A program made the translations under genes and the position numbers. Positions 23,063 to 31,497 of a stretch of DNA of 64,000 bases are shown here, piece after piece. Source of the stretch: Gordonia mangrovi. Its GTDB lineage: Bacteria > Actinomycetota > Actinomycetes > Mycobacteriales > Mycobacteriaceae. The DNA lies in assembly GCF_024734075.1 (NCBI RefSeq), contig NZ_CP102850.1:4526001-4590000 (forward strand). Reading direction: 5' to 3'. The first letter of the stretch is position 1, and every line of letters begins with the position of its first letter. Under the pieces are notes generated by a model that ran no database searches, was not told where the DNA came from, and saw only the letters and a program-made list of their open reading frames with translations.

Positions 23063-23068
23063 CACAAT
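23063..23068 (+). promoter_or_regulatory. -10 hexamer for leaderless puuE-like transcript
   Basis: CACAAT, then GCCGCC, then ATG at 23075. It is one of three near-identical ACAAT-N6-start arrangements in this window (with rlmN and dxr). Confidence 0.45.
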
Positions 23069-23074
23069 GCCGCC

Positions 23075-24031
23075 ATGTCCGACACCCCGCACCGATCCCT
23101 GGCTGATTACCGCAGCGAGAACTACCCCCGCGACATGATCGGCTACGGTGCGACACCACCGGATCCGCAGTGGCCGGGTAATGCGAAGATCGCCGTGCAG
23201 TTCGTCCTCAACTACGAGGAGGGCTCGGAGAACAATGTCCTCGAGAACGACCGCGGCAGTGAGACCTTCCTGTCGGAGATGATCGGTGCGCAGGCGTTCC
23301 CGAACCGGCACATGAGCATGGAGTCGCTCTACGAGTATGGATCGCGGGCCGGGGTGTGGCGCATCCTGCGTGCGTTCTCCCGCCGTGGGTTGCCGCTGAC
23401 GATCTTCGCGGTCGCCCAGGCGATGGCCCGCAACCCGGAGGCCGCCGCAGCATTCGTCGAACGGGGCGATGAGATCGCCTGCCACGGGTATCGCTGGCTG
23501 AGCTATCAACTCGTCGACACCCACATCGAACGCGAACACATGCAGGCCGGTATCGAGTTGCTCACCGAGATCACCGGACAGCGCCCGCTCGGCTGGTACA
23601 CCGGCCGCGATTCCCCCAATACCCGCCAACTCGTGGTCGAACAGGGCGGATTCGTCTACGACTCCGACAGCTACGCCGATGACCTGCCGTTCTGGGTGCA
23701 GGTCCGGCGCGGCGCCGACTTCGTCGACCATCTCGTGGTGCCCTACACCCTGGACACCAATGACATGCGGTTCGCCTCACCGGGCGGATTCCCGTCGGGT
23801 GAGCAGTTCTTCACCCACCTGCGCGATGCCTTCGATGTGCTCTACCGCGAGGGCCTCGAGGGCGCACCCAAGATGCTGTCGGTCGGGCTGCACTGCCGTC
23901 TGGTGGGCCGGCCCGCCCGGCTGGCCGCGCTGGAACGGTTCCTCGACCACATCCAGTCGCACGACGGTGTCTGGATCACCCGACGCATCGACATCGCCGA
24001 GCATTGGCGGTCGGTGCATCCGCCGAGCTGA
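23075..24031 (+). CDS. puuE: Polysaccharide deacetylase-fold protein, PuuE allantoinase-like
   Basis: A 318-residue NodB-fold hydrolase resembling the cofactor-independent allantoinase PuuE of purine breakdown. The N-terminus RDMIGYGATPPDPQWPGNAK, then VQFVLNYEEGSENNVLENDR and GWYTGRDSPNTRQLVVEQGG, are typical of that subfamily, as is the CHGYRW motif in place of the usual NodB H(S/T)xxH. LHCRLVGRPARLAALERFLD closes the domain. No other ureide genes are nearby, so the substrate is inferred from family resemblance only; polysaccharide action seems less likely. Confidence 0.7.
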   Translation: MSDTPHRSLADYRSENYPRDMIGYGATPPDPQWPGNAKIAVQFVLNYEEGSENNVLENDRGSETFLSEMIGAQAFPNRHMSMESLYEYGSRAGVWRILRAFSRRGLPLTIFAVAQAMARNPEAAAAFVERGDEIACHGYRWLSYQLVDTHIEREHMQAGIELLTEITGQRPLGWYTGRDSPNTRQLVVEQGGFVYDSDSYADDLPFWVQVRRGADFVDHLVVPYTLDTNDMRFASPGGFPSGEQFFTHLRDAFDVLYREGLEGAPKMLSVGLHCRLVGRPARLAALERFLDHIQSHDGVWITRRIDIAEHWRSVHPPS

Positions 24032-24042
24032 CATGGCCGCCC

Positions 24043-24121
24043 GGCACGATGGGCGAGACCTTGGGCACGATGGGCGAGATCTGGGCACGGTCGGCGAGAT
24101 TTGGGTGACGGTCGGCGCAGG
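24043..24121 (+). repeat. Imperfect 20-21-base tandem repeats before dxr
   Basis: Three full and one partial unit of the form GGCACGATGGGCGAGAYCTG, at 24043, 24064, 24084 and 24104. They fill the gap between the puuE-like stop and the dxr -10 hexamer. Confidence 0.6.
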
Positions 24122-24124
24122 CGG

Positions 24125-24130
24125 GACAAT
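24125..24130 (+). promoter_or_regulatory. -10 hexamer for leaderless dxr transcript
   Basis: GACAAT, then GGCGAA, then GTG at 24137. Confidence 0.45.
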
Positions 24131-24136
24131 GGCGAA

Positions 24137-25312
24137 GTGACGACGCGCGTACTCATCCTCGGTTCGACCGGGTCGATCGGGGTCCAGGCCCTCGAAGTGA
24201 TCGCCGAACACCCCGAACGGTTCGAGGCGGTGGGTCTCGGTGCCGGCGGCGGGAATCTCGATCTCCTCCACGACCAGGCCCGCACGTTCGGCATCGCCGC
24301 CGATCGCCTGGCCGTCGCCGATCCGGATGCGGCGCGCAGATTGTCCGACGACCTCGGATCGACCGTGTTCGGCGGGCCCGACGCGATGTGCGACCTCATC
24401 GACGCGGTCGAGGCCGACGTGGTGCTCAACGCCGTGGTGGGCTCCATCGGGCTGCGACCCAGCCTGGCCGCCCTACGGTCCGGTGCACGCCTGGCGCTGG
24501 CCAACAAGGAGTCGCTGGTGGCCGGCGGCTCGCTGGTCCTCGATGCCGCGGCCCCCGGACAGATCGTCCCCGTCGACTCCGAGCACTCCGCCATCGCCCA
24601 ATGCCTGCGCGGCGGCAGCGCCGAGGAGGTGGACCGCCTGGTGCTCACCGCCTCCGGTGGTCCGTTCCGCGGCTGGACCAGTGCGGCCCTCGACGACGTG
24701 ACACCCGAGCAGGCCGGGCATCATCCCACCTGGTCGATGGGGCCGATGATCACCCTGAACTCCGCGACGCTGGTCAACAAGGCGCTCGAGGTCATCGAGG
24801 CACACCTGTTGTTCGGCGTCGACTACGACCGGATCGACGTGACCGTGCACCCGCAGTCGATCGTGCACTCGATGGTCACCTTCGTCGACGGCGCCACCAT
24901 CGCCAAGGCGTCACCACCGTCGATGAAACTGCCGATCGCGCTCGCACTGGGTTGGCCGGACCGGGTGCCGGGCTCCTCGTCGGCGTGCGACTTCTCCACC
25001 GCATCGGCCTGGACGTTCGAACCCGTCGACAACAAGGTCTTTCCGGCCATCGACCTGGCCCGCGAGGCCGGGCGGGGCGGCGGCTCACTGACCGCGGTGT
25101 ACAACGCGGCCAACGAGGCGGCCGCGGACGGCTTCTTCGCCGGTGCGATCCGGTTCCCACACATCGTCGAGATCATCGGTGAGGTGCTCGGCGAGGCCGA
25201 TCAGTGGCGTGCGCAGCCAGGTACTGTGGAGGACGTCTTGGCCGCCGACCAGTGGGCACGCGCACAGGCATCGCGTCTGGTCACGGCATATTCGGATGGA
25301 GTGAATCAGTGA
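24137..25312 (+). CDS. dxr: 1-deoxy-D-xylulose 5-phosphate reductoisomerase
   Basis: A 391-residue enzyme of the non-mevalonate isoprenoid pathway; it turns DXP into methylerythritol phosphate with NADPH. The NADPH loop is ILGSTGSIGVQALEVI, the metal-binding region is VPVDSEHSAIAQCL, and the flexible loop is ASGGPFRGW followed by HPTWSMGPMITLNSATLVNK. The GTG start at 24137 lies six bases after GACAAT. Its stop overlaps the start of the site-2 protease gene (GTGA), and ispG of the same pathway follows, as in Rv2870c-Rv2868c. Confidence 0.96.
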   Translation: MTTRVLILGSTGSIGVQALEVIAEHPERFEAVGLGAGGGNLDLLHDQARTFGIAADRLAVADPDAARRLSDDLGSTVFGGPDAMCDLIDAVEADVVLNAVVGSIGLRPSLAALRSGARLALANKESLVAGGSLVLDAAAPGQIVPVDSEHSAIAQCLRGGSAEEVDRLVLTASGGPFRGWTSAALDDVTPEQAGHHPTWSMGPMITLNSATLVNKALEVIEAHLLFGVDYDRIDVTVHPQSIVHSMVTFVDGATIAKASPPSMKLPIALALGWPDRVPGSSSACDFSTASAWTFEPVDNKVFPAIDLAREAGRGGGSLTAVYNAANEAAADGFFAGAIRFPHIVEIIGEVLGEADQWRAQPGTVEDVLAADQWARAQASRLVTAYSDGVNQ

Positions 25313-26538
25313 GTTTCGCCCTCGGCGTGGTGCTGTTCGCCGCGGCGCTGCTGTTGTCGGTGGCCTGGCATGAATGCGGTCACATGTGGGCGGCGCAGGC
25401 GACCGGCATGAAGGTGCGCCGCTACTTCGTCGGCTTCGGGCCCACGGTGTGGTCGACCCGCAAGGGCGAGACCGAGTACGGGCTCAAAGCGCTGCCGCTG
25501 GGCGGTTTCTGCGACATCGCCGGCATGACCCCGTACGACGAGATCGCCGACGAGGACCGGCCACGCGCCATGTATTTGCAGAAGCCGTGGAAACGACTGG
25601 TCGTGCTCTTCGCCGGACCGGCCCAGAACTTCATCCTCGGGTTCGCCCTGGTCATCGTGGTCGGATCGATCTGGGGCCTGCCCAACATCAGTCAGGACCC
25701 GGTGCCGGCGACCGTGTCACAGGTGACCTGCGTGCCCGGCCAGACCACTTACTCGGCCGATGCCGAACCCGTCTCGACGCCCTGCTCGGGTACGGGACCG
25801 GCCGGCGCCGCAGGTATGCAACCCGGCGACACCATCGTCGCGGTCAACGGTCAGTCCGTCTCCGACTACTCCGAGGTGTCGACGCTCATCACCGAGGCGT
25901 CGGGGCCGGTCGCCCTCACGGTGGACCGCGCCGGTCAGCGGATCGACCTCACCCTGACGCCGCAACCGTCGACGGTTGTGATCAACCAGACCGACGGGAC
26001 CACCAGCACCGAGCAGACCCGCAAGGTCGGCATCACGTTCTCGCCGCCGCCCGCGATCACCCAGTACGACGGTCTCGCCATCGTTCCGGGGGCGTTCGTC
26101 TTCACCGGCGACCTGTTCGTGGCCACTTGGGACGCTCTGCTGTCCTTGCCGTCGAAGGTCAGCGCACTGTGGACCGCTGTGACCGGCGGCGAACGCGCGG
26201 CCGACACCCCGGTCAGTGTCTACGGTGCGTCGGTGATGGGTGGACAGGCCGCCGAACGCGGCGCCTGGAGCCTGTTCCTGATGCTGCTGATCAGCATCAA
26301 CTTCTTCCTCGGCTTGTTCAACCTGGTGCCGCTACTACCGTTGGACGGCGGACACATGGCCATCGTCGGCTATGAGAAGGCGCGTAACACCGTGCGTGGC
26401 TGGTTCGGCCGCGCGGCCGCCGGACCGGTCGATTACCTGAAACTGATGCCGGTCACCTACGCGGTCGTGGTCGTCATGGGCGGTTTCATGGTGCTGACAC
26501 TCACCGCCGACATCATCAATCCCATCAAGATCTTCTGA
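25309..26538 (+). CDS. rip1: Site-2 metalloprotease Rip1 (RseP family)
   Basis: A 409-residue intramembrane zinc protease that cuts anti-sigma factors after a first extracytoplasmic cleavage. The first helix carries HECGH (H21, E22, H25). A periplasmic PDZ domain spans about 150-250 with GAAGMQPGDTIVAVNGQSV. The third zinc ligand lies in NLVPLLPLDGGHM near residue 345. GTG at 25309 overlaps the dxr stop. It is equivalent to Rv2869c, which in M. tuberculosis governs envelope stress responses. A long Ser/Thr-rich PDZ insert (PVPATVSQVTCVPGQT) carries a Cys pair. Confidence 0.93.
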   Translation: MSFALGVVLFAAALLLSVAWHECGHMWAAQATGMKVRRYFVGFGPTVWSTRKGETEYGLKALPLGGFCDIAGMTPYDEIADEDRPRAMYLQKPWKRLVVLFAGPAQNFILGFALVIVVGSIWGLPNISQDPVPATVSQVTCVPGQTTYSADAEPVSTPCSGTGPAGAAGMQPGDTIVAVNGQSVSDYSEVSTLITEASGPVALTVDRAGQRIDLTLTPQPSTVVINQTDGTTSTEQTRKVGITFSPPPAITQYDGLAIVPGAFVFTGDLFVATWDALLSLPSKVSALWTAVTGGERAADTPVSVYGASVMGGQAAERGAWSLFLMLLISINFFLGLFNLVPLLPLDGGHMAIVGYEKARNTVRGWFGRAAAGPVDYLKLMPVTYAVVVVMGGFMVLTLTADIINPIKIF

Positions 26539-26566
26539 GCTCACACACAGCCCCATCAAGATCTCC
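26521..26566 (+). repeat. 15-base imperfect direct repeat at the rip1 end
   Basis: CCCATCAAGATCTTC (26521-26535, the last rip1 codons) recurs as CCCATCAAGATCTCC at 26552-26566. It is a small local duplication in the rip1-ispG gap. Confidence 0.5.
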
Positions 26567-26586
26567 TTACAGACGAGGTGAACGAG

Positions 26587-27771
26587 ATGAACGCCCCCAC
26601 ATCGCCCGACGCGCTCCAGGTGGGACTCGGCATGCCCGCCCCACCGCCCCCGGTGCTCGCCCCGCGGCGCACGACTCGCCAGATCCAGGTCGGCTCGGTC
26701 GGGGTGGGCAGCGACCACCCGATCTCGGTGCAGTCGATGACCACCACCAAGACCCATGACATCAACGCCACCCTGCAGCAGATCGCCGAGCTGACCGCGT
26801 CGGGCTGCGACATCGTGCGCGTCGCCTGCCCGCGCCCGGAGGATGCCGAGGCGCTGCCGGTCATCGCCAAGAAGTCGAAGATCCCGGTGATCGCCGACAT
26901 CCATTTCCAGCCGAAGTACATTTTCGCGGCGATCGATGCCGGCTGTGCGGCCGTGCGCGTCAATCCGGGCAACATCAAGGAGTTCGACGGCCGGGTCAAG
27001 GAGGTGGCGAAGGCAGCCGGGGCGGCGGGCATTCCCATCCGCATTGGCGTCAACGCCGGCTCGCTGGACAAGCGCATCATGCAGAAGTACGGCAAGGCCA
27101 CCCCGGAAGCCCTGGTGGAGTCGGCACTGTGGGAGGCGGGTCTCTTCGAGGAGCACGGCTTCGGCGACATCAAGATCTCGGTCAAGCACAACGACCCGGT
27201 CATCATGGTGGAGGCCTACCGCCAACTCGCCGCACAGTGCGACTATCCGCTGCACCTCGGCGTGACCGAGGCAGGTCCGGCATTCCAGGGCACCATCAAA
27301 TCCTCGGTCGCCTTCGGCGCGCTGCTGGCCGAGGGCATCGGCGACACCATCCGGGTGTCGCTGTCGGCGCCGCCGGCGGAGGAGATCAAGGTCGGTGACG
27401 CGATCCTGCAGTCGCTCAACCTCCGTCCGCGCAAGCTGGAGATCGTGTCCTGTCCATCGTGCGGACGCGCGCAGGTCGACGTCTACAAACTCGCCGACGA
27501 GGTGACTGCCGGGCTCGAGGGCATGGAGGTACCGCTGCGAGTGGCGGTCATGGGTTGCGTCGTCAACGGTCCCGGTGAGGCCCGCGAGGCCGATCTCGGG
27601 GTGGCGTCCGGCAACGGCAAGGGGCAGATCTTCGTCAAGGGCGAGGTCATCAAGACCGTCCCGGAGGCCCAGATCGTGGAGACGTTGATCGAAGAAGCGC
27701 TGCGGATCGCCGGTGAATCGGGTGACACTGATGACAGGGAAGCGGGTTCGCCGGTCGTCACGGTCAGCTGA
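26587..27771 (+). CDS. ispG: 4-hydroxy-3-methylbut-2-enyl-diphosphate synthase (flavodoxin/ferredoxin)
   Basis: A 394-residue 4Fe-4S enzyme of the methylerythritol phosphate pathway (gcpE), turning MEcPP into HMBPP. The TIM-barrel part shows VGSDHPISVQSMTTTKTHDI and NPGNIKEFDGRV. The cluster ligands are in SCPSCGRAQVDVYKL and VMGCVVNGPGEAREAD. ATG at 26587 is preferred because GAGGTG, which contains an upstream in-frame GTG, serves as its ribosome site. It is the third gene of the dxr-rip1-ispG run. Confidence 0.95.
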   Translation: MNAPTSPDALQVGLGMPAPPPPVLAPRRTTRQIQVGSVGVGSDHPISVQSMTTTKTHDINATLQQIAELTASGCDIVRVACPRPEDAEALPVIAKKSKIPVIADIHFQPKYIFAAIDAGCAAVRVNPGNIKEFDGRVKEVAKAAGAAGIPIRIGVNAGSLDKRIMQKYGKATPEALVESALWEAGLFEEHGFGDIKISVKHNDPVIMVEAYRQLAAQCDYPLHLGVTEAGPAFQGTIKSSVAFGALLAEGIGDTIRVSLSAPPAEEIKVGDAILQSLNLRPRKLEIVSCPSCGRAQVDVYKLADEVTAGLEGMEVPLRVAVMGCVVNGPGEAREADLGVASGNGKGQIFVKGEVIKTVPEAQIVETLIEEALRIAGESGDTDDREAGSPVVTVS

Positions 27772-27844
27772 TCGCGGCGCCGGTGGCCTCCGACGGCTGA
27801 GCGGTCGCGGGTCGCATCCCGCCCGAACGGCAAAGGGAGCGGTG

Positions 27845-28681
27845 GTGCTGAAGCTACTGGGTGATCGCCCGCTGGGCGCACGGGATGCGCCCGCGGTCGA
27901 GCATGTGCTCTCCTCGGACCCGGTGGCGATGTGCATGGTCGCCGCCCGCTTCGAGTCACACGGCATCAATCCACGTCTGCTCGGCGGCGAGCTGTGGACG
28001 GTCGACGACCCCACCACCTCGCTGTGCTTCTCGGGTGCCAACCTCATCCCGCTGGTCGGATCGAGCGAGAGCATGGAGGTCTTCGCCGACCGCGCCGCCG
28101 CCGCACCCCGGGTGTGTTCCTCGATCGTCGGACGCGCCGAGATGGTGCTGGCGTTCTGGGACCGCGTCGCCGGATGCTGGGGCCCGGCGCGCGAGGTGCG
28201 GGACAACCAGCCCCTGATGGCCCTGACCGATGCGCCCGCCATCGCACCCGATCCGCTCGTGCGCCTGGTGACCCTTGACGATCTCGACGCCTATCTGCCG
28301 GCCGCGGTCGACATGTTCATCGGCGAGGTGGGCGTGGACCCGTGCGCCGGTGACGGCGGTCGTTCGTATCGCCGGCGGCTCGCCTCGCTGATCACCGCCC
28401 AGCGTGTGTTCGCGCGCTTCGACCGCGGCGAGGTCGTGTTCAAGGCCGAGATCGGTTCGCTGTCGCGCCGGGTCGGACAGATCCAGGGCGTCTGGGTGGC
28501 GCCACATCGGCGTGGTGAGGGCCTCGGTGCCGCCGGCACCGCCGCCGTCGCCGCCGGCGTCATGGCGCTGGGTCGCACACCGAGTCTCTATGTCAACAGT
28601 TTCAACCTCCCCGCGCGAGAGGTGTACCGCCAGATCGGCTTCCGCGAGGTCGGCACCTTCGCGACGATCTTGGTCGACTGA
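27845..28681 (+). CDS. GNAT acetyltransferase with N-terminal DUF4081-like domain
   Basis: A 278-residue protein equivalent to Rv2867c. The N-terminal domain (LLGDRPLGARDAPAVEHVLS with NPRLLGGELWTVDD) resembles DUF4081. The C-terminal GNAT domain has the acetyl-CoA loop VWVAPHRRGEGLGAAGTAAV and the final SLYVNSFNLPAREVYRQIGF. The substrate is unknown. GTG at 27845 is chosen since AAAGGGAG ends five bases upstream; GTG at 27842 is an equal alternative. It follows ispG by 73 bases in the same direction. Confidence 0.82.
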   Translation: MLKLLGDRPLGARDAPAVEHVLSSDPVAMCMVAARFESHGINPRLLGGELWTVDDPTTSLCFSGANLIPLVGSSESMEVFADRAAAAPRVCSSIVGRAEMVLAFWDRVAGCWGPAREVRDNQPLMALTDAPAIAPDPLVRLVTLDDLDAYLPAAVDMFIGEVGVDPCAGDGGRSYRRRLASLITAQRVFARFDRGEVVFKAEIGSLSRRVGQIQGVWVAPHRRGEGLGAAGTAAVAAGVMALGRTPSLYVNSFNLPAREVYRQIGFREVGTFATILVD

Positions 28682-28735
28682 ATTCGCTTACCCGCGGCCA
28701 CCGCGTGGCGCATCGGTTTTCAACGGTCCCGCCCA

Positions 28736-28741
28736 TATGAT
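28736..28741 (+). promoter_or_regulatory. -10 hexamer upstream of penicillin-binding lipoprotein gene
   Basis: TATGAT, close to the ideal TATAAT, ends eight bases before the ATG at 28750. The transcript would begin at or a few bases before the start codon. Confidence 0.4.
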
Positions 28742-28749
28742 CGAAACCG

Positions 28750-30585
28750 ATGTTGCGGATGAGACGACGAGCAATCAGTGTGGCGTGTGTGTCGCTGAGT
28801 GCTGCACTGACGGTCGGGGTGGCCGGCTGCGCCACCGTCGAGGACGGGCCGCGGCAGGCCGTCGAACGTTTCCTGGCCGCCTACGGCGCCCGCGACACCG
28901 CCACGGCCGCTGCTCTCACCGACAATCCGCAGGGTGCCCGCGACAACCTCGACGCCGCGTGGGATGGGCTCGCGGCCGAGGAGCTCACCGCGAGCACCGG
29001 CAAGGCGCGGGTCACCGGTGACACCGCCGACATCGATGTCACCTACCACTGGGATCTGCCGGGTGACCGCGAGTGGAGCTATCCCGCCCGGGTGAAACTC
29101 GCCCGTGGCGATGCCGGCTGGTCGGTTCGCTGGACATCGACCGACATCCACCCCGACCTCGGTGCCGACCAACGACTCTCGCTGCGCCTCGTGCGGGCGC
29201 CGCGGGCCACGGTCAACGAGTCCGACGGGTCGGAGGTGATGGTCAACGGCACCGTCATCGGTATCAACTTCGACGCCACCGAGGCCGCGGCGAAAGGGTC
29301 GGTCGCCGATTCGGTGACCCGGCTGGTGTCGGTACTACGACCGTACGCGCCGTCGCTGTCGGCGCAGAAGATCGCCGAGGAGTCCACCGCGAGCGGCGGG
29401 GAGTACCCGATCACCCGGCTGTCCGAACGCGACTTCGACCGGCTGCGCGATCAACTCGCGATCCCCGGGGTGGTCCACAATGAGCAGGCCGAACTGGTCG
29501 CCACGAACCCGGATTTCGCGCCCGCGATGCTGACCGAGGTGAAGAAGGTCGTCGACAGCGAGGTCGATGGCCGCGCGGGCTGGCGGATCGTCACGGTCAA
29601 CCCCAACGGACTCGACGCCGACGTCCTCGCCGATCATGCTCCCGAGCCCGCGCCGGCGATCTCGCTGAGCCTGTCACGGCGGGTGCAGAATGCCGCGCAG
29701 CGTGCCGTCGACGCCACCAACCGGTTCCAGATCGCCATGGTGGTTCTCCAGCCGTCCACCGGCAAGGTGCTCGCCGTCGCGCAGAACAAGGCGGCCGACC
29801 GGGACGGGCCCATCGCCACCACCGGTCTGTACCCGCCCGGATCGACGTTCAAGATGGTCACCGCGGCGTCGGCGATCAGCCGGGATCTCGCTCACCCGGG
29901 ATCGATGGTGCCCTGTCCCGGCGAGATCGAGATCGGGCCGCGCCGCATCCCCAACTACAACGGATTCTCGCTGGGCACCGTCTCGATGCTGAAGGCCTTC
30001 GCCAGTTCGTGCAACACCACCTTCGCCTTCCTCGCCAGCAAGATGGGGCCGTCGGATCTGGCGCACACCGCCGCGGCGATGGGCATCGGCCAGCACTATG
30101 ACATCGCCGGTCTCGATGTGGTGTCCGGGTCGGTGCCGATCGCACCAGAGTTGGTGGCGCGCACCGAGGACGGGTTCGGTCAGGGCAAGGTGCTGGTGAG
30201 TCCGTTCGGGTTGGCAACGGTGGCCGCGACGGTGGCCAACAACGGCACTGCGCCGGTGCCGCAGCTGATCCTGGGCAAGGAGACCACGGTGGAGGGGCCA
30301 CAACCCAAGCTCGACCCCAAGGTGGTCGGGGAATTGCGGCCGATGATGCGGGCGGTGGTCACCCAGGGCACGGCGACGGTGATCGACGGCGAAGGCGAAG
30401 TCCTCGGCAAGACCGGTGAGGCGGAGTTCGCCGGCGGTTCACACGCCTGGTTCGCCGGCTACCGCGGCGATCTCGCGTTCGCCACTCTCGTCGTGCGTGG
30501 TGGGGACTCCAACAACGCGGTGGGTGTGACTCGTGACTTCTTCGCCGCGTTGCCGCCGGGGTACGCGGTCGGCAAGCGATCCTGA
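28750..30585 (+). CDS. Penicillin-binding lipoprotein (transpeptidase), Rv2864c-like
   Basis: A 611-residue class B penicillin-binding protein. The N-terminus has a signal helix and lipobox with Cys at about 27 (LTVGVAGCATVED). An NTF2-like domain (about 30-145) and a dimerisation region precede the transpeptidase domain with S365xxK368 (GSTFK), S420-C-N422 and K554-T-G (LGKTGEAEF). It should cross-link peptidoglycan on the outer face of the membrane; equivalents are beta-lactam targets. It ends 133 bases from the convergent hmuV stop. The gap shows no hairpin I trust. Confidence 0.92.
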   Translation: MLRMRRRAISVACVSLSAALTVGVAGCATVEDGPRQAVERFLAAYGARDTATAAALTDNPQGARDNLDAAWDGLAAEELTASTGKARVTGDTADIDVTYHWDLPGDREWSYPARVKLARGDAGWSVRWTSTDIHPDLGADQRLSLRLVRAPRATVNESDGSEVMVNGTVIGINFDATEAAAKGSVADSVTRLVSVLRPYAPSLSAQKIAEESTASGGEYPITRLSERDFDRLRDQLAIPGVVHNEQAELVATNPDFAPAMLTEVKKVVDSEVDGRAGWRIVTVNPNGLDADVLADHAPEPAPAISLSLSRRVQNAAQRAVDATNRFQIAMVVLQPSTGKVLAVAQNKAADRDGPIATTGLYPPGSTFKMVTAASAISRDLAHPGSMVPCPGEIEIGPRRIPNYNGFSLGTVSMLKAFASSCNTTFAFLASKMGPSDLAHTAAAMGIGQHYDIAGLDVVSGSVPIAPELVARTEDGFGQGKVLVSPFGLATVAATVANNGTAPVPQLILGKETTVEGPQPKLDPKVVGELRPMMRAVVTQGTATVIDGEGEVLGKTGEAEFAGGSHAWFAGYRGDLAFATLVVRGGDSNNAVGVTRDFFAALPPGYAVGKRS

Positions 30586-30717
30586 CCCCTGGTGACACCG
30601 CCCGTATCCAGTTGCGGTCTGGGTGAGTGACGCCGACAACTATTGACGCCCAATACCTCTGGCACCGCGGTCGGATACGGCCGTCAGTTGCGGCCGGAGG
30701 TGATGCTGGGCCGCTGC

Positions 30718-31497
30718 TCACGTCCGGCGTGGCACGATGATCGGCTGACCCGACGCCGGGTGATCCCAGATCTCCACCGGATGGTCATAGGTGTCCGACA
30801 GCAACTCGGCCGTCATCACCTCGCGGGTCGGGCCGTCGGCCAGGAGATGGCCGTCCTTCATCAGCGCGACACGATCGGCATAGGCGGCGGCCAGCGAGAG
30901 GTCGTGGACCACCAGCAGGATCGCCGACCCGTCGTCGCGGGCGGCGCGCAGGATGTCGAGGACGGACTCCTGATGGTGGATGTCGAGGGCGGCGGTCGGT
31001 TCGTCGAGCAGCATCACCGGTGTCTGCTGGGCCAGGGCCCGGGCGATGGACACCCGGGCCTGCTGCCCGCCGGACAACTGAGCGAATGGGCGGTAGGTGA
31101 TGTCGTGCAGGTCGCAGGCGCGGATGGCGTCGTCGATGATCTCCGGCGACCGACGTGCCTGCGGGGTGCGCAACCAGGGGAAGCGTCCCATCTCGATGAC
31201 CTCGATCACCGAGAACGGGGTGTCCGTGCGATTGTGCTGGGTCACGAACGACCGCAGCCGCGCGAGTTCTCGTGCCGACACCTTCGCGATGGGACGGTCA
31301 TCGATGTGCACGGTGCCGTGGTCCGGCGTGCGCAGCCCGGCCAGCACCGACAGCAACGTCGACTTGCCGCAGCCGTTGGGCCCGACGAGTGCGAGCAGCG
31401 AACCCGGTTCGACGCGCAGCGAGACGTCGCGCACCACGTCGCGCTCGCCGAGGGTGACCGTGATGTGCTCGGCGACGACACCGGCCGACCCGGTCAC
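30718..31497 (-). CDS. hmuV: Heme ABC transporter ATPase HmuV
   Basis: A 259-residue ABC ATPase. Walker A is GPNGCGKST at 39-47, the signature is FAQLSGGQQARVSIARAL, Walker B is PVMLLDEPTAALDI and the switch His is in LLVVHDLSLAAAYADRV. It matches the FecE/HmuV class that powers iron-chelate or heme import. GTG at 31497 overlaps the permease stop (GTGA). It is the last gene of the hmuTUV operon, which is iron-boxed at its 5' end. Confidence 0.92.
   Translation of the reverse strand: MTGSAGVVAEHITVTLGERDVVRDVSLRVEPGSLLALVGPNGCGKSTLLSVLAGLRTPDHGTVHIDDRPIAKVSARELARLRSFVTQHNRTDTPFSVIEVIEMGRFPWLRTPQARRSPEIIDDAIRACDLHDITYRPFAQLSGGQQARVSIARALAQQTPVMLLDEPTAALDIHHQESVLDILRAARDDGSAILLVVHDLSLAAAYADRVALMKDGHLLADGPTREVMTAELLSDTYDHPVEIWDHPASGQPIIVPRRT

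Noticed and set aside
26335..28242. 635-codon minus-strand open frame opposite ispG
   Set aside because: The sequence is a shadow of rip1, ispG and GNAT genes, spanning gene borders on the opposite strand.
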